DNA of 64,000 nt from Leclercia sp. S52 (lineage in GTDB: Bacteria > Pseudomonadota > Gammaproteobacteria > Enterobacterales > Enterobacteriaceae). A program made the position numbers and the translations under genes. This document shows, piece by piece, positions 27,782 through 36,623 of this stretch. The stretch is taken from the NCBI RefSeq assembly GCF_039727615.1, contig NZ_CP152474.1, forward strand, positions 558,001 through 622,000. The letters are read 5' to 3'. Position 1 is the stretch's first letter, and each line of letters begins with the position of its first letter. The notes beneath the pieces were generated by a model. That model did no database searches, was not told the DNA's origin, and saw only the letters and a program-made list of their open reading frames with translations.

Positions 27782-28261
27782 ATGAGCACTCGCGTTAACC
27801 ACCATAAAGCCACACCTGCCCTCGCTAAAGCGCTGTCCGACCTGAGCATGGCGGTGAGCCAGACCTCCATCGACCCGGCGCTGAAGCACCTGATCGACAT
27901 CCGCGTCTCCCAGCTCAACGGCTGTACCTTCTGTCTGGATATGCACTCGAAAGAGGCAAAAATCGCCGGGGAGCGCGAGCTGCGCCTGTATCATCTGACC
28001 GCATGGCGCGAGTCACCGCTGTTCAGCGCCCGTGAAAAAGCGGCGCTGGCCTTCACCGAAGCGCTGACCCAGATCGGCCCGCACGGCGTCAGCGACGTGC
28101 TGTACCGCAGCGTGGCGGAACACTATTCGGAGATTGAGATTTCCGAGCTGAACTTTGCGATCGTGGCGATTAACGCCTGGAACCGTTTAGGGATCACCTC
28201 CCGTATGGAACCCGGCGCGCTGGATGGCGCCTACGGCCTGAACAAAGCTAACCTCGAGTAA
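27782..28261 (+). CDS. Carboxymuconolactone decarboxylase/AhpD-like protein
   Basis: 159 residues. The AhpD-type redox motif is NGCTFCLDMHSKEA (CxxC followed by His three residues on), set in an all-helical core (LKHLIDIRVSQLNG, REKAALAFTEALT). Such proteins are peroxidase-like or alkylhydroperoxidase components. A good AGAGGAAAG precedes the ATG. Its end overlaps the convergent LysR gene by 14 bp. Confidence 0.9.
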   Translation: MSTRVNHHKATPALAKALSDLSMAVSQTSIDPALKHLIDIRVSQLNGCTFCLDMHSKEAKIAGERELRLYHLTAWRESPLFSAREKAALAFTEALTQIGPHGVSDVLYRSVAEHYSEIEISELNFAIVAINAWNRLGITSRMEPGALDGAYGLNKANLE

Positions 28262-29151
28262 GACCGCGCTCGCGGATCATCGCCACCAGCGCCCGCAGCC
28301 CGGGCGGGACGTGGCGATGGCCGGGGTAGTAAAGGCGCAGCCCGGCAAAGGGCTGCGACCACTCATCCAGCACGCTCACCAGCTCCCCGCTTTCCAGCTC
28401 CTGCTGGATATAGAGTTCCGGTAAAAATCCCACCCCCAACCCGGCTTTGACTGCCCGGATCGAAGCAAACAGATCCGAGGTGGCAAAACGCGGCGGCACC
28501 GCCAGGGCGATCTGCTCCCCGCGTCGCGCCAGCTCCCAGCGATAGATCCCCCCCGTGGGCCATCCGCATGCCGATCCCCTGGTGATGCAGCAGATCGTCC
28601 GGGGTTTGCGGGGTGCCGTAGCGGGCAAAATAGTCCGGCGTGGCGGTGACCAGCTGACGAATATCCGGCGTGAGCGGCACGGCGATCATGTCCTGCGGCA
28701 CTGACTCCGCGAGGCGCACCCCGGCGTCGTACCCCTCCGCCACGATATCGATCATCCGCGCTTCGCTCACCGCCTCGACGCGCATTTTCGGGTAGCGGAT
28801 CATGTAGTCGATCAGCAGCGCATCCAGGAACAGCGTGCCGACGTTGTTCGGAACGTTCAGGCGCAGAGTGCCGGCAGGCTCGTCGGTGTCGCTGTGGATC
28901 TCTTCATCTGCCTGACGAATTTCCTGTAACGCCGGGCCGATCCGCGCCACATAGCGCTGCCCGGCGTCGGTGAGCCCCACGCTGCGGGTGGTGCGGTTAA
29001 ACAGCCGCGTTTGCAGACGGCTCTCCAGCCCGGCAACGGCGTTGCTCACGGCGGTGGCCGACATCCCCAGCTCCTGGGCGGCGGCGCGAAAGCTGCCGCG
29101 ACGCACCACGGCCATCACTACTTCCAGCTCGGTCAGTCCTGAACGGTGCAT
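28248..29151 (-). CDS. LysR family regulator (frameshifted as read)
   Basis: About 300 residues when joined. The N-terminal HTH is standard LysR ([46 protein letters not shown]). The effector domain runs to [10 protein letters not shown], where the C7 run at 28548-28554 has one base too many; the other frame continues [21 protein letters not shown] to the stop at 28248. Subfamily pattern is like DsdC/YafC-type regulators. It is divergent from the aldehyde dehydrogenase gene (100 bp between), which it probably controls. Confidence 0.88.
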
Positions 29152-29251
29152 AGATTATCCTGAAAATCGAAACAACCTTTGCAGCATAGCGTGGATTATC
29201 GCAACGGAGAAGGCGTGCCAGACTGTCTCCATCCACTCTGAGGAGGTTGTT

Positions 29252-30667
29252 ATGCATCACATCGAACAGATCTATATCAACGGTGAATTTGTCACCCCAC
29301 ATGGCAGCGAGCGTTTTGATCTCTATAACCCGGCGACGGCCCGGGTAATAGGCCAGGTACGTCTGGCCGACGCGGTGGATGCCGAACGCGCGATTGCTGC
29401 CGCGCAAGCCGCTTTTCCGGGGTGGTCACAAACCACGAAGCAGGAACGTATTGCCGCGCTGCAGCGGATGCAGGCTGCGGTGGCGGCCCGTCACGACGAT
29501 CTGCTGGCGGCGGTGATCGAGGAGTACGGCGCGCCCGCGTCGCGCTCGGCGTGGATGGCAAGCTATCCGGCGGAAGCGATCGGCCAGGCCATCGCGGCGC
29601 TGGAGGCGTTTGAATTTGTGCTCACTGCCGGGGCGGCACGGGTAGAGATGACCCCGCTGGGGGTTGCCGGGCTGATCACTCCATGGAACAGCGATGCGGG
29701 CTTTATCTGCGGCAAACTGGCGGCAGCGCTGGCCGCGGGCTGCACGGCGGTGATCAAGCCCAGCGAGATGAGCGCCCTGCAAACGCAGATCGTGACCGAG
29801 GCGTTACACGCCGCCGACCTGCCGCCGGGGGTGTTCAACATCGTCACCGGGCGCGGCGACACGGTGGGGGAGACCATCAGCCGTCACCCTCATGTTGCGA
29901 AAATCTCGTTTACCGGCTCAACGCAGACCGGCAAAGCGATCCTGCGCAACGCGGCGGAGAACTTTACCCGCGTCACCCTGGAGCTGGGCGGCAAATCCCC
30001 GACGATCGTTCTCGACGATGCCGATATCAAACAGGCCGTTCCGCTGGCGGTGCAGGCCGGGCTGATGAACAGCGGACAGGCGTGCGTGGCCGGGACGCGC
30101 ATCCTGGTGCCGCAGTCGCGGAAAGCGGAATTCGAGCAGGCGCTGGCCCAAGCCATCGCGGCGGTGAAGTCCGGCGATCCGCGGGATAACGCCACCGAAG
30201 TCGGCCCGATGGTGAGCGAGAAACAGTGGCAGCGGGTGCAGGGGTATATCCAGCGAGGGCTGACAGAGGGAGCACGCCTGCTGGCTGGCGGAGAAGGGCG
30301 GCCGGAAGGCACCCGGGACGGCTGGTTTGTCCGCCCGACGCTGTTTACCGACGTGCATAATCAGATGGCTATCGCCCGGGAGGAGATCTTTGGCCCGGTG
30401 CTGTGCGTGATCGCCTACCGCGACGAGGCCGAAGCCATCGCCATTGCTAACGATACCGACTACGGCCTGAGCGCGCTGGTGCTGGGTGGTGATGCGGAAC
30501 GGGCGCGGCGCGTGGCAGAGCAGATCCAGTCCGGTCGCGTGCTGGTCAACACCCTGACCCATGAGCCCAAAGCCCCTTTTGGCGGATTCAAACACTCCGG
30601 CGTGGGGCGCGAGATGGGCGTATGGGGGATAAGCGCGTTTATGGAGCCTAAGTCGATCCTCGGCTAA
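29252..30667 (+). CDS. NAD(P)-dependent aldehyde dehydrogenase
   Basis: 471 residues. The catalytic Glu is in [16 protein letters not shown] and the catalytic Cys in [26 protein letters not shown] is the cofactor loop and [11 protein letters not shown] the C-terminal signature. ATG 29252 follows GAGGAGG. Substrate unknown. LysR-controlled aldehyde dehydrogenases of this kind usually clear reactive aldehydes. Confidence 0.92.
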   Translation: MHHIEQIYINGEFVTPHGSERFDLYNPATARVIGQVRLADAVDAERAIAAAQAAFPGWSQTTKQERIAALQRMQAAVAARHDDLLAAVIEEYGAPASRSAWMASYPAEAIGQAIAALEAFEFVLTAGAARVEMTPLGVAGLITPWNSDAGFICGKLAAALAAGCTAVIKPSEMSALQTQIVTEALHAADLPPGVFNIVTGRGDTVGETISRHPHVAKISFTGSTQTGKAILRNAAENFTRVTLELGGKSPTIVLDDADIKQAVPLAVQAGLMNSGQACVAGTRILVPQSRKAEFEQALAQAIAAVKSGDPRDNATEVGPMVSEKQWQRVQGYIQRGLTEGARLLAGGEGRPEGTRDGWFVRPTLFTDVHNQMAIAREEIFGPVLCVIAYRDEAEAIAIANDTDYGLSALVLGGDAERARRVAEQIQSGRVLVNTLTHEPKAPFGGFKHSGVGREMGVWGISAFMEPKSILG

Positions 30668-30672
30668 AACAC

Positions 30673-30745
30673 CGCCCGGCGGCGCAGGCTTGCCGGGCCT
30701 ACGGTTCGGGCCTTTCCAGGCCGGGTAAGCGCAGCGCCACCCGGC
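30673..30745. repeat. REP-type palindrome pair
   Basis: GCCCGGCGGCGCAGGCTTGCCGGGC followed by an inverted unit AGGCCGGGTAAGCGC...CCACCCGGC, between the convergent aldehyde dehydrogenase and TacT-like genes. Confidence 0.8.
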
Positions 30746-30754
30746 AACCCAGGC

Positions 30755-31276
30755 TTACTCGACAAAAAGCTTTTCAATGGATTTTGTGGGATAAAAAAGA
30801 GCATCGGCGTTGCTACCCGTCAAAGGAATAAAGCCGAGCTTCAGATAAAAATCTTTCGCCCTATCGTTGAGTGCATCCACAAACATGCCGTGAATACCCA
30901 CAGCCTGAGATGCCAGCCAGACCACTTTCATGGCATGGGTCACCAGCATTATCCCCCAGCCCTGACCTTGCAGATCCTGGTGTACCGCAAGGCGCCCGAG
31001 TGTGACGCTGGGCACATTGACATACGGTACTTTGCGCTGCTGCGTTTTTGAGGGCAGGGTCTCTTTCTCAAAGCAACTTCCGGATAACGTATAGTAGCCC
31101 AGCACTTTTGGCGTGGGATCGTCAGTAACGAGAAGATAAGCGCGTAACAGACGACCACCGTGCTGGCGCGCAAGATGCTCACACAGAAAACGGTTGAGGG
31201 TGTCTTCCCCGCAGTTGAAGCCTGTTAAATCATAGTGAGTCTCTTGCGAAAACATCCTTATCGTCAGATTAGCCAC
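30755..31276 (-). CDS. GNAT acetyltransferase toxin, TacT-like
   Basis: 173 residues of the GNAT fold with the acetyl-CoA loop VTLGRLAVHQDLQGQGWG and the C-terminal catalytic Tyr in DFYLKLGFIPL. FNCGEDTLNRFLCEH at the N terminus is characteristic of TacT/AtaT toxins, which acetylate aminoacyl-tRNA. It lies three bases after the DUF1778 antitoxin gene, in the usual antitoxin-then-toxin order. Confidence 0.9.
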   Translation of the reverse strand: MANLTIRMFSQETHYDLTGFNCGEDTLNRFLCEHLARQHGGRLLRAYLLVTDDPTPKVLGYYTLSGSCFEKETLPSKTQQRKVPYVNVPSVTLGRLAVHQDLQGQGWGIMLVTHAMKVVWLASQAVGIHGMFVDALNDRAKDFYLKLGFIPLTGSNADALFYPTKSIEKLFVE

Positions 31277-31279
31277 GCC

Positions 31280-31549
31280 TTACTCCATGTTTTGCAGACG
31301 TCTTGCTGCGCGTTTCAGCCTGTCATCAGGCTCTGGCGGGTTGTCGAGTGCATCCATAACGCGATCCCATGAATCCTCATTAAGGATCAACCGGCGATGT
31401 TGCTCAATCACTTCGGCAGCGCGTTCAGAGGCACTGTTAACCATAAACTGGGTGATTGTCTGGTTCGTCATCGCCGCAGCTTCTTCGATCAGATTTTTGT
31501 CTTCGTCAGTTAACCTGAGGTCGATGCGCTGTTTTTTCAGGGCTGGCAT
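31280..31549 (-). CDS. DUF1778 ribbon-helix-helix antitoxin, TacA-like
   Basis: 89 residues. An N-terminal ribbon-helix-helix (KKQRIDLRLTDEDKNLIEEAAAMTNQTITQFMVNSA) is followed by an antitoxin tail (LNEDSWDRVMDALDNPPEPDDRL) typical of partners of GNAT toxins. Upstream at 31571-31589 is the likely operator. Confidence 0.92.
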   Translation of the reverse strand: MPALKKQRIDLRLTDEDKNLIEEAAAMTNQTITQFMVNSASERAAEVIEQHRRLILNEDSWDRVMDALDNPPEPDDRLKRAARRLQNME

Positions 31550-31570
31550 TTTTACTCCGGGGTATCTTTT

Positions 31571-31589
31571 GTACGGATAATTTCCGTAC
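31571..31589. promoter_or_regulatory. Operator of the TacAT-like module
   Basis: GTACGG (31571-31576) and CCGTAC (31584-31589) form a perfect dyad with a seven-base AT centre, 22 bp upstream of the antitoxin ATG. This is the expected place for RHH autorepression. Confidence 0.65.
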
Positions 31590-31708
31590 GATGACTATAA
31601 AGTGGGCTGAGGCATTTTTCAATCCTGACGCGTTATTTCGCTCCTCACCGAAGCATCACGTTTTCCTTTCCTTCATCCTCTCCTTAACCTCACAACGGAG
31701 AGATCCTC

Positions 31709-32032
31709 ATGATTGCAGTCCTGTTTGAAGCCGAAGCGCAACCCGCGCATCAGGCGCGTTACCTGCAGCTGGCCGCCGAGCTAAAACCGCTGCTGGCGGA
31801 TATCGACGGCTTTATCGATATCGAACGTTTTCAGAGCCTGACCCACGACGGCAAAATCCTCTCCCTCTCCTGGTGGCGGGACGAAGAGGCTATCCGAAGC
31901 TGGAAGCAAAACGTCTTTCACCAGGCCGCACAGGCCGAAGGGCGGGCGGCGATCTTTGCCTGCTACCGCATTCGCGTGGCCCAGGTGGTGCGGGAATACG
32001 CCTCAGAAACCGGAGGGCATGCCGATGTATGA
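31709..32032 (+). CDS. Antibiotic biosynthesis monooxygenase (ABM) family protein
   Basis: 107 residues of the dimeric ferredoxin-like ABM fold (MIAVLFEAEAQPAHQARYLQ, ADIDGFIDIERFQSL, ILSLSWWRDEEAIRSWK). Family members are small monooxygenases or stress-related proteins of varied function. It is the first gene of a three-gene operon with an ACT-domain protein and an ArsR-type regulator; it overlaps the next gene by eight bases. Confidence 0.85.
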   Translation: MIAVLFEAEAQPAHQARYLQLAAELKPLLADIDGFIDIERFQSLTHDGKILSLSWWRDEEAIRSWKQNVFHQAAQAEGRAAIFACYRIRVAQVVREYASETGGHADV

Positions 32033-32421
32033 CGTCCATGTGATTTTCAACGACGCGCCCGGGGAGCTGGCGCGCTTTGGTCAACTGCTGGGGCAGCATG
32101 GCGTGGGGCTGGAGGGGGGGCGGCGTCTTTGGCGTAGAGGCGCATTTTCTGGTGGAGGAGGGCGAAAAAGCCCGGCGCGTGCTGCTCGACGGCGGTTTTA
32201 ACGTACAGGCGGTGCGCAAGCCGCTGATCCGCAAGCTGAAGCAGGAACGTCCCGGCGAGCTGGGGGAGATTGCCGCCGCGCTGGCAGCGCAGGGAGTGTC
32301 CATCCTGATCCAGTACAGCGATCATGCGAACCATCTTATTCTGCTGACGGATAATGATAAGCTGGCCGCAGAGATCACCGGGCCGTGGGTTGCAAATGCT
32401 AAAGACCAGTTTACCTCCTGA
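32025..32421 (+). CDS. ACT-like domain protein (frameshifted as read)
   Basis: About 131 residues. [31 protein letters not shown] is a ligand-binding ACT-type module, and a second ([26 protein letters not shown]) follows in the other frame. The frame changes at the G7 run 32114-32120, which has one base too many (intact reading [14 protein letters not shown]). ATG 32025 is chosen because GGAGG is seven bases upstream; the ATG at 32019 is too close to it. Tandem ACT proteins bind amino acids; the ligand is unknown. Confidence 0.75.
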
Positions 32422-33091
32422 TAACAGCGCCGCGCTGGAGCTGGCCGTTGCTGCGGTTGCCGCGGCGATGGCCGACCCGTCACGGGTGAAAATGCTCTGT
32501 GCCCTGATGGACGGGCGGGCATGGACCGCTACCGAACTCAGCGCCGTGGCGGATGTAGCCCCCTCTACCGCCAGCGGGCATCTCACCCGACTGCTGGAGG
32601 GGCGGCTGATAAGCTGTCTTTCTCAGGGGCGGCATCGCTATTATCGCCTGGCGGGGCACGAGGTCGCCGAGCTGGTGGAGCAGATGATGGGGCTGTCGTG
32701 GGGGCGCATTACGCCGCCGCAGACCACGGCACCGGAATCGATGCGTCACGCCCGCACCTGCTACGATCATCTGGCAGGTACGGTCTCGGTGCAGATGTAT
32801 GACTTTATGCAGGCGGCGGGCTGGCTGGTGGCGGATGGATCGGCTCTCACCCTGAGCGGGCGCGAGGCGTTTCTGTCCCTGGGGATCGTATTGAATGCCA
32901 GTACGCGGCGTAAAGCCTGCTGTGCCTGTCTGGACTGGAGCGAGCGCCGGTTCCATCTGGGCGGTGAGGCGGGGGCGGCGCTGCTGGTTCACATGGAAAC
33001 CAAAGGCTGGATCCAGCGGGTAGCGGGGTTTCGCGAGGTGAGTGTGACCGCGTCAGGTCAGCGTGCCATCGATCGGCATTTCAGCCGCTGA
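32396..33091 (+). CDS. ArsR-type winged-helix regulator
   Basis: 231 residues from ATG 32396, overlapping the ACT gene by 26 bases. The N-terminal ArsR HTH is clear ([37 protein letters not shown] then [19 protein letters not shown], with GRHRYYRL as the wing). The C-terminal domain holds [16 protein letters not shown] and a His/Cys set that could bind metal. It probably controls its own operon. Confidence 0.88.
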   Translation: MLKTSLPPDNSAALELAVAAVAAAMADPSRVKMLCALMDGRAWTATELSAVADVAPSTASGHLTRLLEGRLISCLSQGRHRYYRLAGHEVAELVEQMMGLSWGRITPPQTTAPESMRHARTCYDHLAGTVSVQMYDFMQAAGWLVADGSALTLSGREAFLSLGIVLNASTRRKACCACLDWSERRFHLGGEAGAALLVHMETKGWIQRVAGFREVSVTASGQRAIDRHFSR

Positions 33092-33097
33092 GGAAAC

Positions 33098-33126
33098 GCC
33101 CGGCGGCGCACGCTTGCCGGGCCTAC
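33098..33126. repeat. Single REP-type palindrome
   Basis: GCCCGGCGGCGCACGCTTGCCGGGC directly after the ArsR gene. The following 33127-33378 is AT-rich and holds no gene I can support. Confidence 0.75.
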
Positions 33127-33378
33127 AAAAACACCACCCGGCATCAGCGCGCACAATAAAATGCATCATTCCTGCGGTTATCTATTCATACAAATTATAT
33201 ACAGCACACCTCTCATTTCTTATCTAAATATACGAATCGTGAGAATTGTCTCATGTCAAAATTTATTATTATTGCGCTTGCCAAAATTAGCACGACATGA
33301 AAAATTAGCCTGTGCTGTTGCCAGTTCACTATTCGAATGCTTACATGATGTAATTTATTAACAGGGAAGGGATATATT

Positions 33379-33768
33379 GTGTCTAAAATAAAAAGCTACG
33401 CCGAAAGCATATTGTTCCAGAGTGTTATTTCATTATCGAATACGACCTGTACACCCGGTGGTCTTGCCTGTCTGTCAGAGAATTATATTTCACGGCTCGG
33501 CCATAACGATGTTCCCGTTACACTGCGGAAAGCGCTTAAAGACGTTAAGGCCCTTTTGGCCGCAATGATCGAGGAAAACCCATGCAATACAAGTGATTAT
33601 GAGAGCATGGCGAGTAAGCATCAGTGTTTGTTGACCCGGATTACAGAGCTGTATACCGACGTGGTGGCCTGGAATGCGGTTGAGCAGTACATCTCGGCGT
33701 CACAGTTTCTTCTATTTTCCGAAGCTAAAAATGGAATTCAACATCCTTCGCATAACGTGATCAATTAA
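33379..33768 (+). CDS. Hypothetical 129-residue protein
   Basis: Start GTG at 33379, with AAGGGA about nine bases upstream. The protein is helical and polar, without signal peptide or membrane helix (MSKIKSYAESILFQSVISLS at the start), with four Cys at irregular spacing. I recognise no family. It is followed by a strong terminator, so it is a single-gene unit, and its AT-rich composition and rare start suggest an acquired gene. Confidence 0.6.
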   Translation: MSKIKSYAESILFQSVISLSNTTCTPGGLACLSENYISRLGHNDVPVTLRKALKDVKALLAAMIEENPCNTSDYESMASKHQCLLTRITELYTDVVAWNAVEQYISASQFLLFSEAKNGIQHPSHNVIN

Positions 33769-33787
33769 CTTTTTCGCATTAATAAAT

Positions 33788-33822
33788 AAAGAGCCGCCTG
33801 TATCAGTATGCGGCTCTTTTTT
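33788..33822 (+). terminator. Rho-independent terminator
   Basis: AAAGAGCCGC (33788-33797) pairs with GCGGCTCTTT (33810-33819) across a 12-base loop and is followed by more T. It ends the 129-residue gene. The 188 bp after it, to 34010, hold only the promoter region of the next gene. Confidence 0.9.
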
Positions 33823-34010
33823 ATTCGGCAGCTATCTCGCTGTTATTACACAACACCGTTGCTCTGAAATAGCTATTTTGTGAAGGAAAGCACGAATTGC
33901 TGCGAAGCGCTTAAGACTATTCCTATAATCATCGGGAAAAGTGTTAATTGAAAATTATCACATTCTCAAGGATTATGACTGAGTCCACAGTGATGATAAG
34001 GATATAGACG

Positions 34011-34622
34011 ATGATTATTGCATTAACATCCTGTAGATATTTTCAGCAGGGCTTTTCCATGCTGGTCGAACAATTAATGACCGATGCGCCATCTTTTCAA
34101 CGGGTGCTTTACCTCGATGATATAAAAAACGCGACAAAGGACGATCTGGCCCGCACCAAAGCCATTGTGGTGGATTATGGTGAGTCTGATATCAACGTTC
34201 TGAATGCCCTGCTGGAGGTCAAAAACCGTTACGAGCAGAGCTATTTTATTTTTATTACCCGGGATGTGTGCTACGAAAGCACGATTGAAAATATTCTCAT
34301 CAATACTATCGCGGATTACACCATCGACTGTAAAAGCGCCGTACGCCAGTTACGCGCATGCCTTGCCCATTTTGCGCGGGAGGATCAGCCGGTCACTATT
34401 TTTAAAAATGTTCGTTGGCATCAACTTGAAAAACAACAGCCTTTAACCCGAATGGAGACCATGCTGCTGCCCTATATCGTGTCAGGGAAAAAGAATAAAG
34501 AGATTACGCGCTACCTGGACGTGACCGGAAAAACCGTCAGCCATCATCGGCGCAATATTTATCGCAAGTTTGCCGTCACCAGTCTGACCGGGTTGTATAA
34601 AAAATTTGATGAACGTGTTTGA
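34011..34622 (+). CDS. LuxR-type HTH regulator without a normal receiver
   Basis: 203 residues. The C-terminal LuxR HTH (LTRMETMLLPYIVSGKKNKEITRYLD, KTVSHHRRNIYRKF) is intact. The N-terminal 130 residues form a receiver-like fold but lack the acidic pair and phospho-Asp: the region reads MIIALTSCRYFQQGFSML and VVDYGESDINVL. It is therefore likely to act without phosphorylation, like other atypical NarL/LuxR regulators. The next gene is coupled to it. Confidence 0.8.
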   Translation: MIIALTSCRYFQQGFSMLVEQLMTDAPSFQRVLYLDDIKNATKDDLARTKAIVVDYGESDINVLNALLEVKNRYEQSYFIFITRDVCYESTIENILINTIADYTIDCKSAVRQLRACLAHFAREDQPVTIFKNVRWHQLEKQQPLTRMETMLLPYIVSGKKNKEITRYLDVTGKTVSHHRRNIYRKFAVTSLTGLYKKFDERV

Positions 34623-34639
34623 TGCCGAAAGGGATCTGT

Positions 34640-34981
34640 ATGGAACGAATGATTACTGCACAAAAAAGTCTGGAAAAAGCGCTGTTGATCCTGTGTGAGC
34701 CTGCCGATAGCGAGGAGAAGCAGCTGCGGATTTACCATGAATGTCTGTGCAACATTACGCAGCATAGCTTCCCGCAGCTTTTACGCATGGATTATTTCAA
34801 TCTGTTAAGGCTGGCCAACGTGCCGTTCAATAACCTCGGCAGGATGTCGCCAGCGGGCCCCGATATTAGCCTGGGGATCAACAGCCTGCTACCGATGGCC
34901 ATGCTTCTCCTCTATAAACGTCTGACCGAATGGATCTCCATTGAAACCTATCTCCGCAGGCAGAGACGTATTTGCAGCTAA
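34640..34981 (+). CDS. Hypothetical protein coupled to the LuxR-type regulator
   Basis: 113 residues from ATG 34640, chosen because AAAGGGA is six bases upstream; another ATG at 34622 overlaps the previous stop. The protein is helical (MITAQKSLEKALLILCEPADSEEKQL, LGINSLLPMAMLLLYKRLTEWI) with a basic tail; no family recognised. The tight coupling suggests a partner or modulator of the regulator. Confidence 0.55.
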   Translation: MERMITAQKSLEKALLILCEPADSEEKQLRIYHECLCNITQHSFPQLLRMDYFNLLRLANVPFNNLGRMSPAGPDISLGINSLLPMAMLLLYKRLTEWISIETYLRRQRRICS

Positions 34982-35088
34982 GTAACAGGCCTCGCCACGC
35001 TTTCGCAATTCCTGCTCTTAACACCTCCGTTTCTTGATACTTACCCTGATAACTATTATCTTCTCAGCGTGTGAAGCGAGGTTCCCCC

Positions 35089-35556
35089 ATGCGTGAAGAA
35101 GATCTGTTCTGCCGCCGGCCGATGGGCATGCGGATGGCAATGATTGTGCGTCAGTGGCGCGCGGTGATTGACGACGCCATTCTCGAGACCGGGTTAACCC
35201 AGTCGAGCTGGACGGTGATGATGCAGCTGAAACAGTTGGGGGATAACGTCTCGGTAAGCGAACTGGCGGAGGTGCAGGGCATTGAACTGCCGCCGCTGAT
35301 GCGCACCCTTTCACAGCTGGAAAAGCAGGGCTATCTGCTGCGCACCACATCGCCTTACGACAAGCGCATCCGGCTGCTGACGCTCACACCCCAAGGGAAC
35401 GCGGTGCTGAAAACGCTGACCCGGGTAATCGAAACGTTCCAGGAACGGGTATCGCAGAATATTGCCCCGGAGCATCTCGAGATTTTCAGCGCCACACTCA
35501 ATCAAATCGCCTGCAATTTGCGGACAATCCGCGAAGAAGATAACAAGACCGAATAA
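35089..35556 (+). CDS. MarR family regulator
   Basis: 155 residues from ATG 35089 (GAGG seven bases upstream; GTG 35071 is the alternative). The MarR winged HTH is clear (LTQSSWTVMMQLKQLGDNVSVSELAEVQGIELPPLMRTLSQLEKQGYLLRTTSPYDKRIRLLTLTPQG). It begins a three-gene operon, two bases before the HlyD gene. The pump genes behind it are the likely targets. Confidence 0.92.
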   Translation: MREEDLFCRRPMGMRMAMIVRQWRAVIDDAILETGLTQSSWTVMMQLKQLGDNVSVSELAEVQGIELPPLMRTLSQLEKQGYLLRTTSPYDKRIRLLTLTPQGNAVLKTLTRVIETFQERVSQNIAPEHLEIFSATLNQIACNLRTIREEDNKTE

Positions 35557-35558
35557 TC

Positions 35559-36623
35559 ATGACGCCTGAACAAAAGTTTGCCCGCTGGGTAAGGGTGAGT
35601 ATTGCCTCTTTCCTGCTGATGTTTGTCTATTTTATTGTCGCGGATATCTGGATCCCGCTGACGCCGGACGCTACGGTAATGCGCGTGGTCACGCCGGTGT
35701 CGGCACGCGTCTCCGGCTATGTGGCGGCGGTGCATGTCCACAATAACAGCCAGGTGAAGAAGGGCGATCTGCTGTTTGAGCTCGACCCGACGCCGTTCCG
35801 CAATAAGGTCGAGGCCGCAGAGATCGCCCTGCAGCAGGCGCGTCTCGCCAACCAGCAGCTGGATGCGCAGATCGTGGCGGCCCAGGCCAGCCTGAAAACC
35901 GCCCAGCTCACCGCCCGCAACGACAAAGTGACCTTTGAGCGTTATCAGAAACTCAGCACCCTGCAGAACGTCTCGCAGGCGGATCTGGATAAGGTCCGCA
36001 CCACCTGGCAGAGCAGTGAACAGTCGGTGGCGAATCTACAGGCCAGCATCCATCAGCTGGGCATTGAGCGCGGCGAGCGCGATGAACAGCATAACGTGAC
36101 GCTGCAAAAATACCGCAACGCGCTGGACGAGGCTCAACTCAATCTCGGCTGGACGAAGATCTACGCCGAGGCCGACGGTACGGTCAGCAACGTCCAGCTG
36201 AGCCCCGGCTTTTATGCCGCCTCAGGCTCAGCGGCGCTGGCGCTAGTGAACAACCAGAGCGATATCGTCGCCGATTTCCGCGAGAAGAGCCTGCGCCATA
36301 CCCACCAGGACACCGACGCCGCGGTGGTGTTTGACGCCTTCCCGGGCCGCGTGTTCCGCGCCCACGTCACCAGCAGCGATGCCGGTATTTTAGCGGGACA
36401 GGAGGCGGTCAACGGCCAGCTGTCGGAGCCGGAGACCTCCAACCGCTGGGTGCGTGACGCGCAGCGCATGCGTATCCACGTGGCGCTGGACGAGGCCCTG
36501 CCGAAGCATCTGCCGACCGGGGCGCGCGCCACCGTGCAGCTCTATAACAGCGAAGGTCCGTTTGCCCGCTTCTTCTCCGGGATGCAGATCCACCTCGTCA
36601 GCCTGCTGCACTATGTCTATTAA
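35559..36623 (+). CDS. HlyD/EmrA family membrane fusion protein
   Basis: 354 residues. One N-terminal membrane anchor (about 14-32), a lipoyl-like half-motif (VSARVSGYVAAVHVHNNSQVKKGDLLFELDP), a coiled-coil hairpin (about 85-205) and the second half (LGWTKIYAEADGTVSNVQLSPGFYA) with a C-terminal beta barrel. It would link an inner-membrane pump to the outer membrane. It overlaps the DUF2955 gene by 11 bases. Confidence 0.92.
   Translation: MTPEQKFARWVRVSIASFLLMFVYFIVADIWIPLTPDATVMRVVTPVSARVSGYVAAVHVHNNSQVKKGDLLFELDPTPFRNKVEAAEIALQQARLANQQLDAQIVAAQASLKTAQLTARNDKVTFERYQKLSTLQNVSQADLDKVRTTWQSSEQSVANLQASIHQLGIERGERDEQHNVTLQKYRNALDEAQLNLGWTKIYAEADGTVSNVQLSPGFYAASGSAALALVNNQSDIVADFREKSLRHTHQDTDAAVVFDAFPGRVFRAHVTSSDAGILAGQEAVNGQLSEPETSNRWVRDAQRMRIHVALDEALPKHLPTGARATVQLYNSEGPFARFFSGMQIHLVSLLHYVY

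Noticed and set aside
33161..33361. 66-codon frame in the AT-rich gap after the ArsR gene
   Set aside because: No ribosome site, no coding bias and it abuts the start of the next gene; treated as non-coding.
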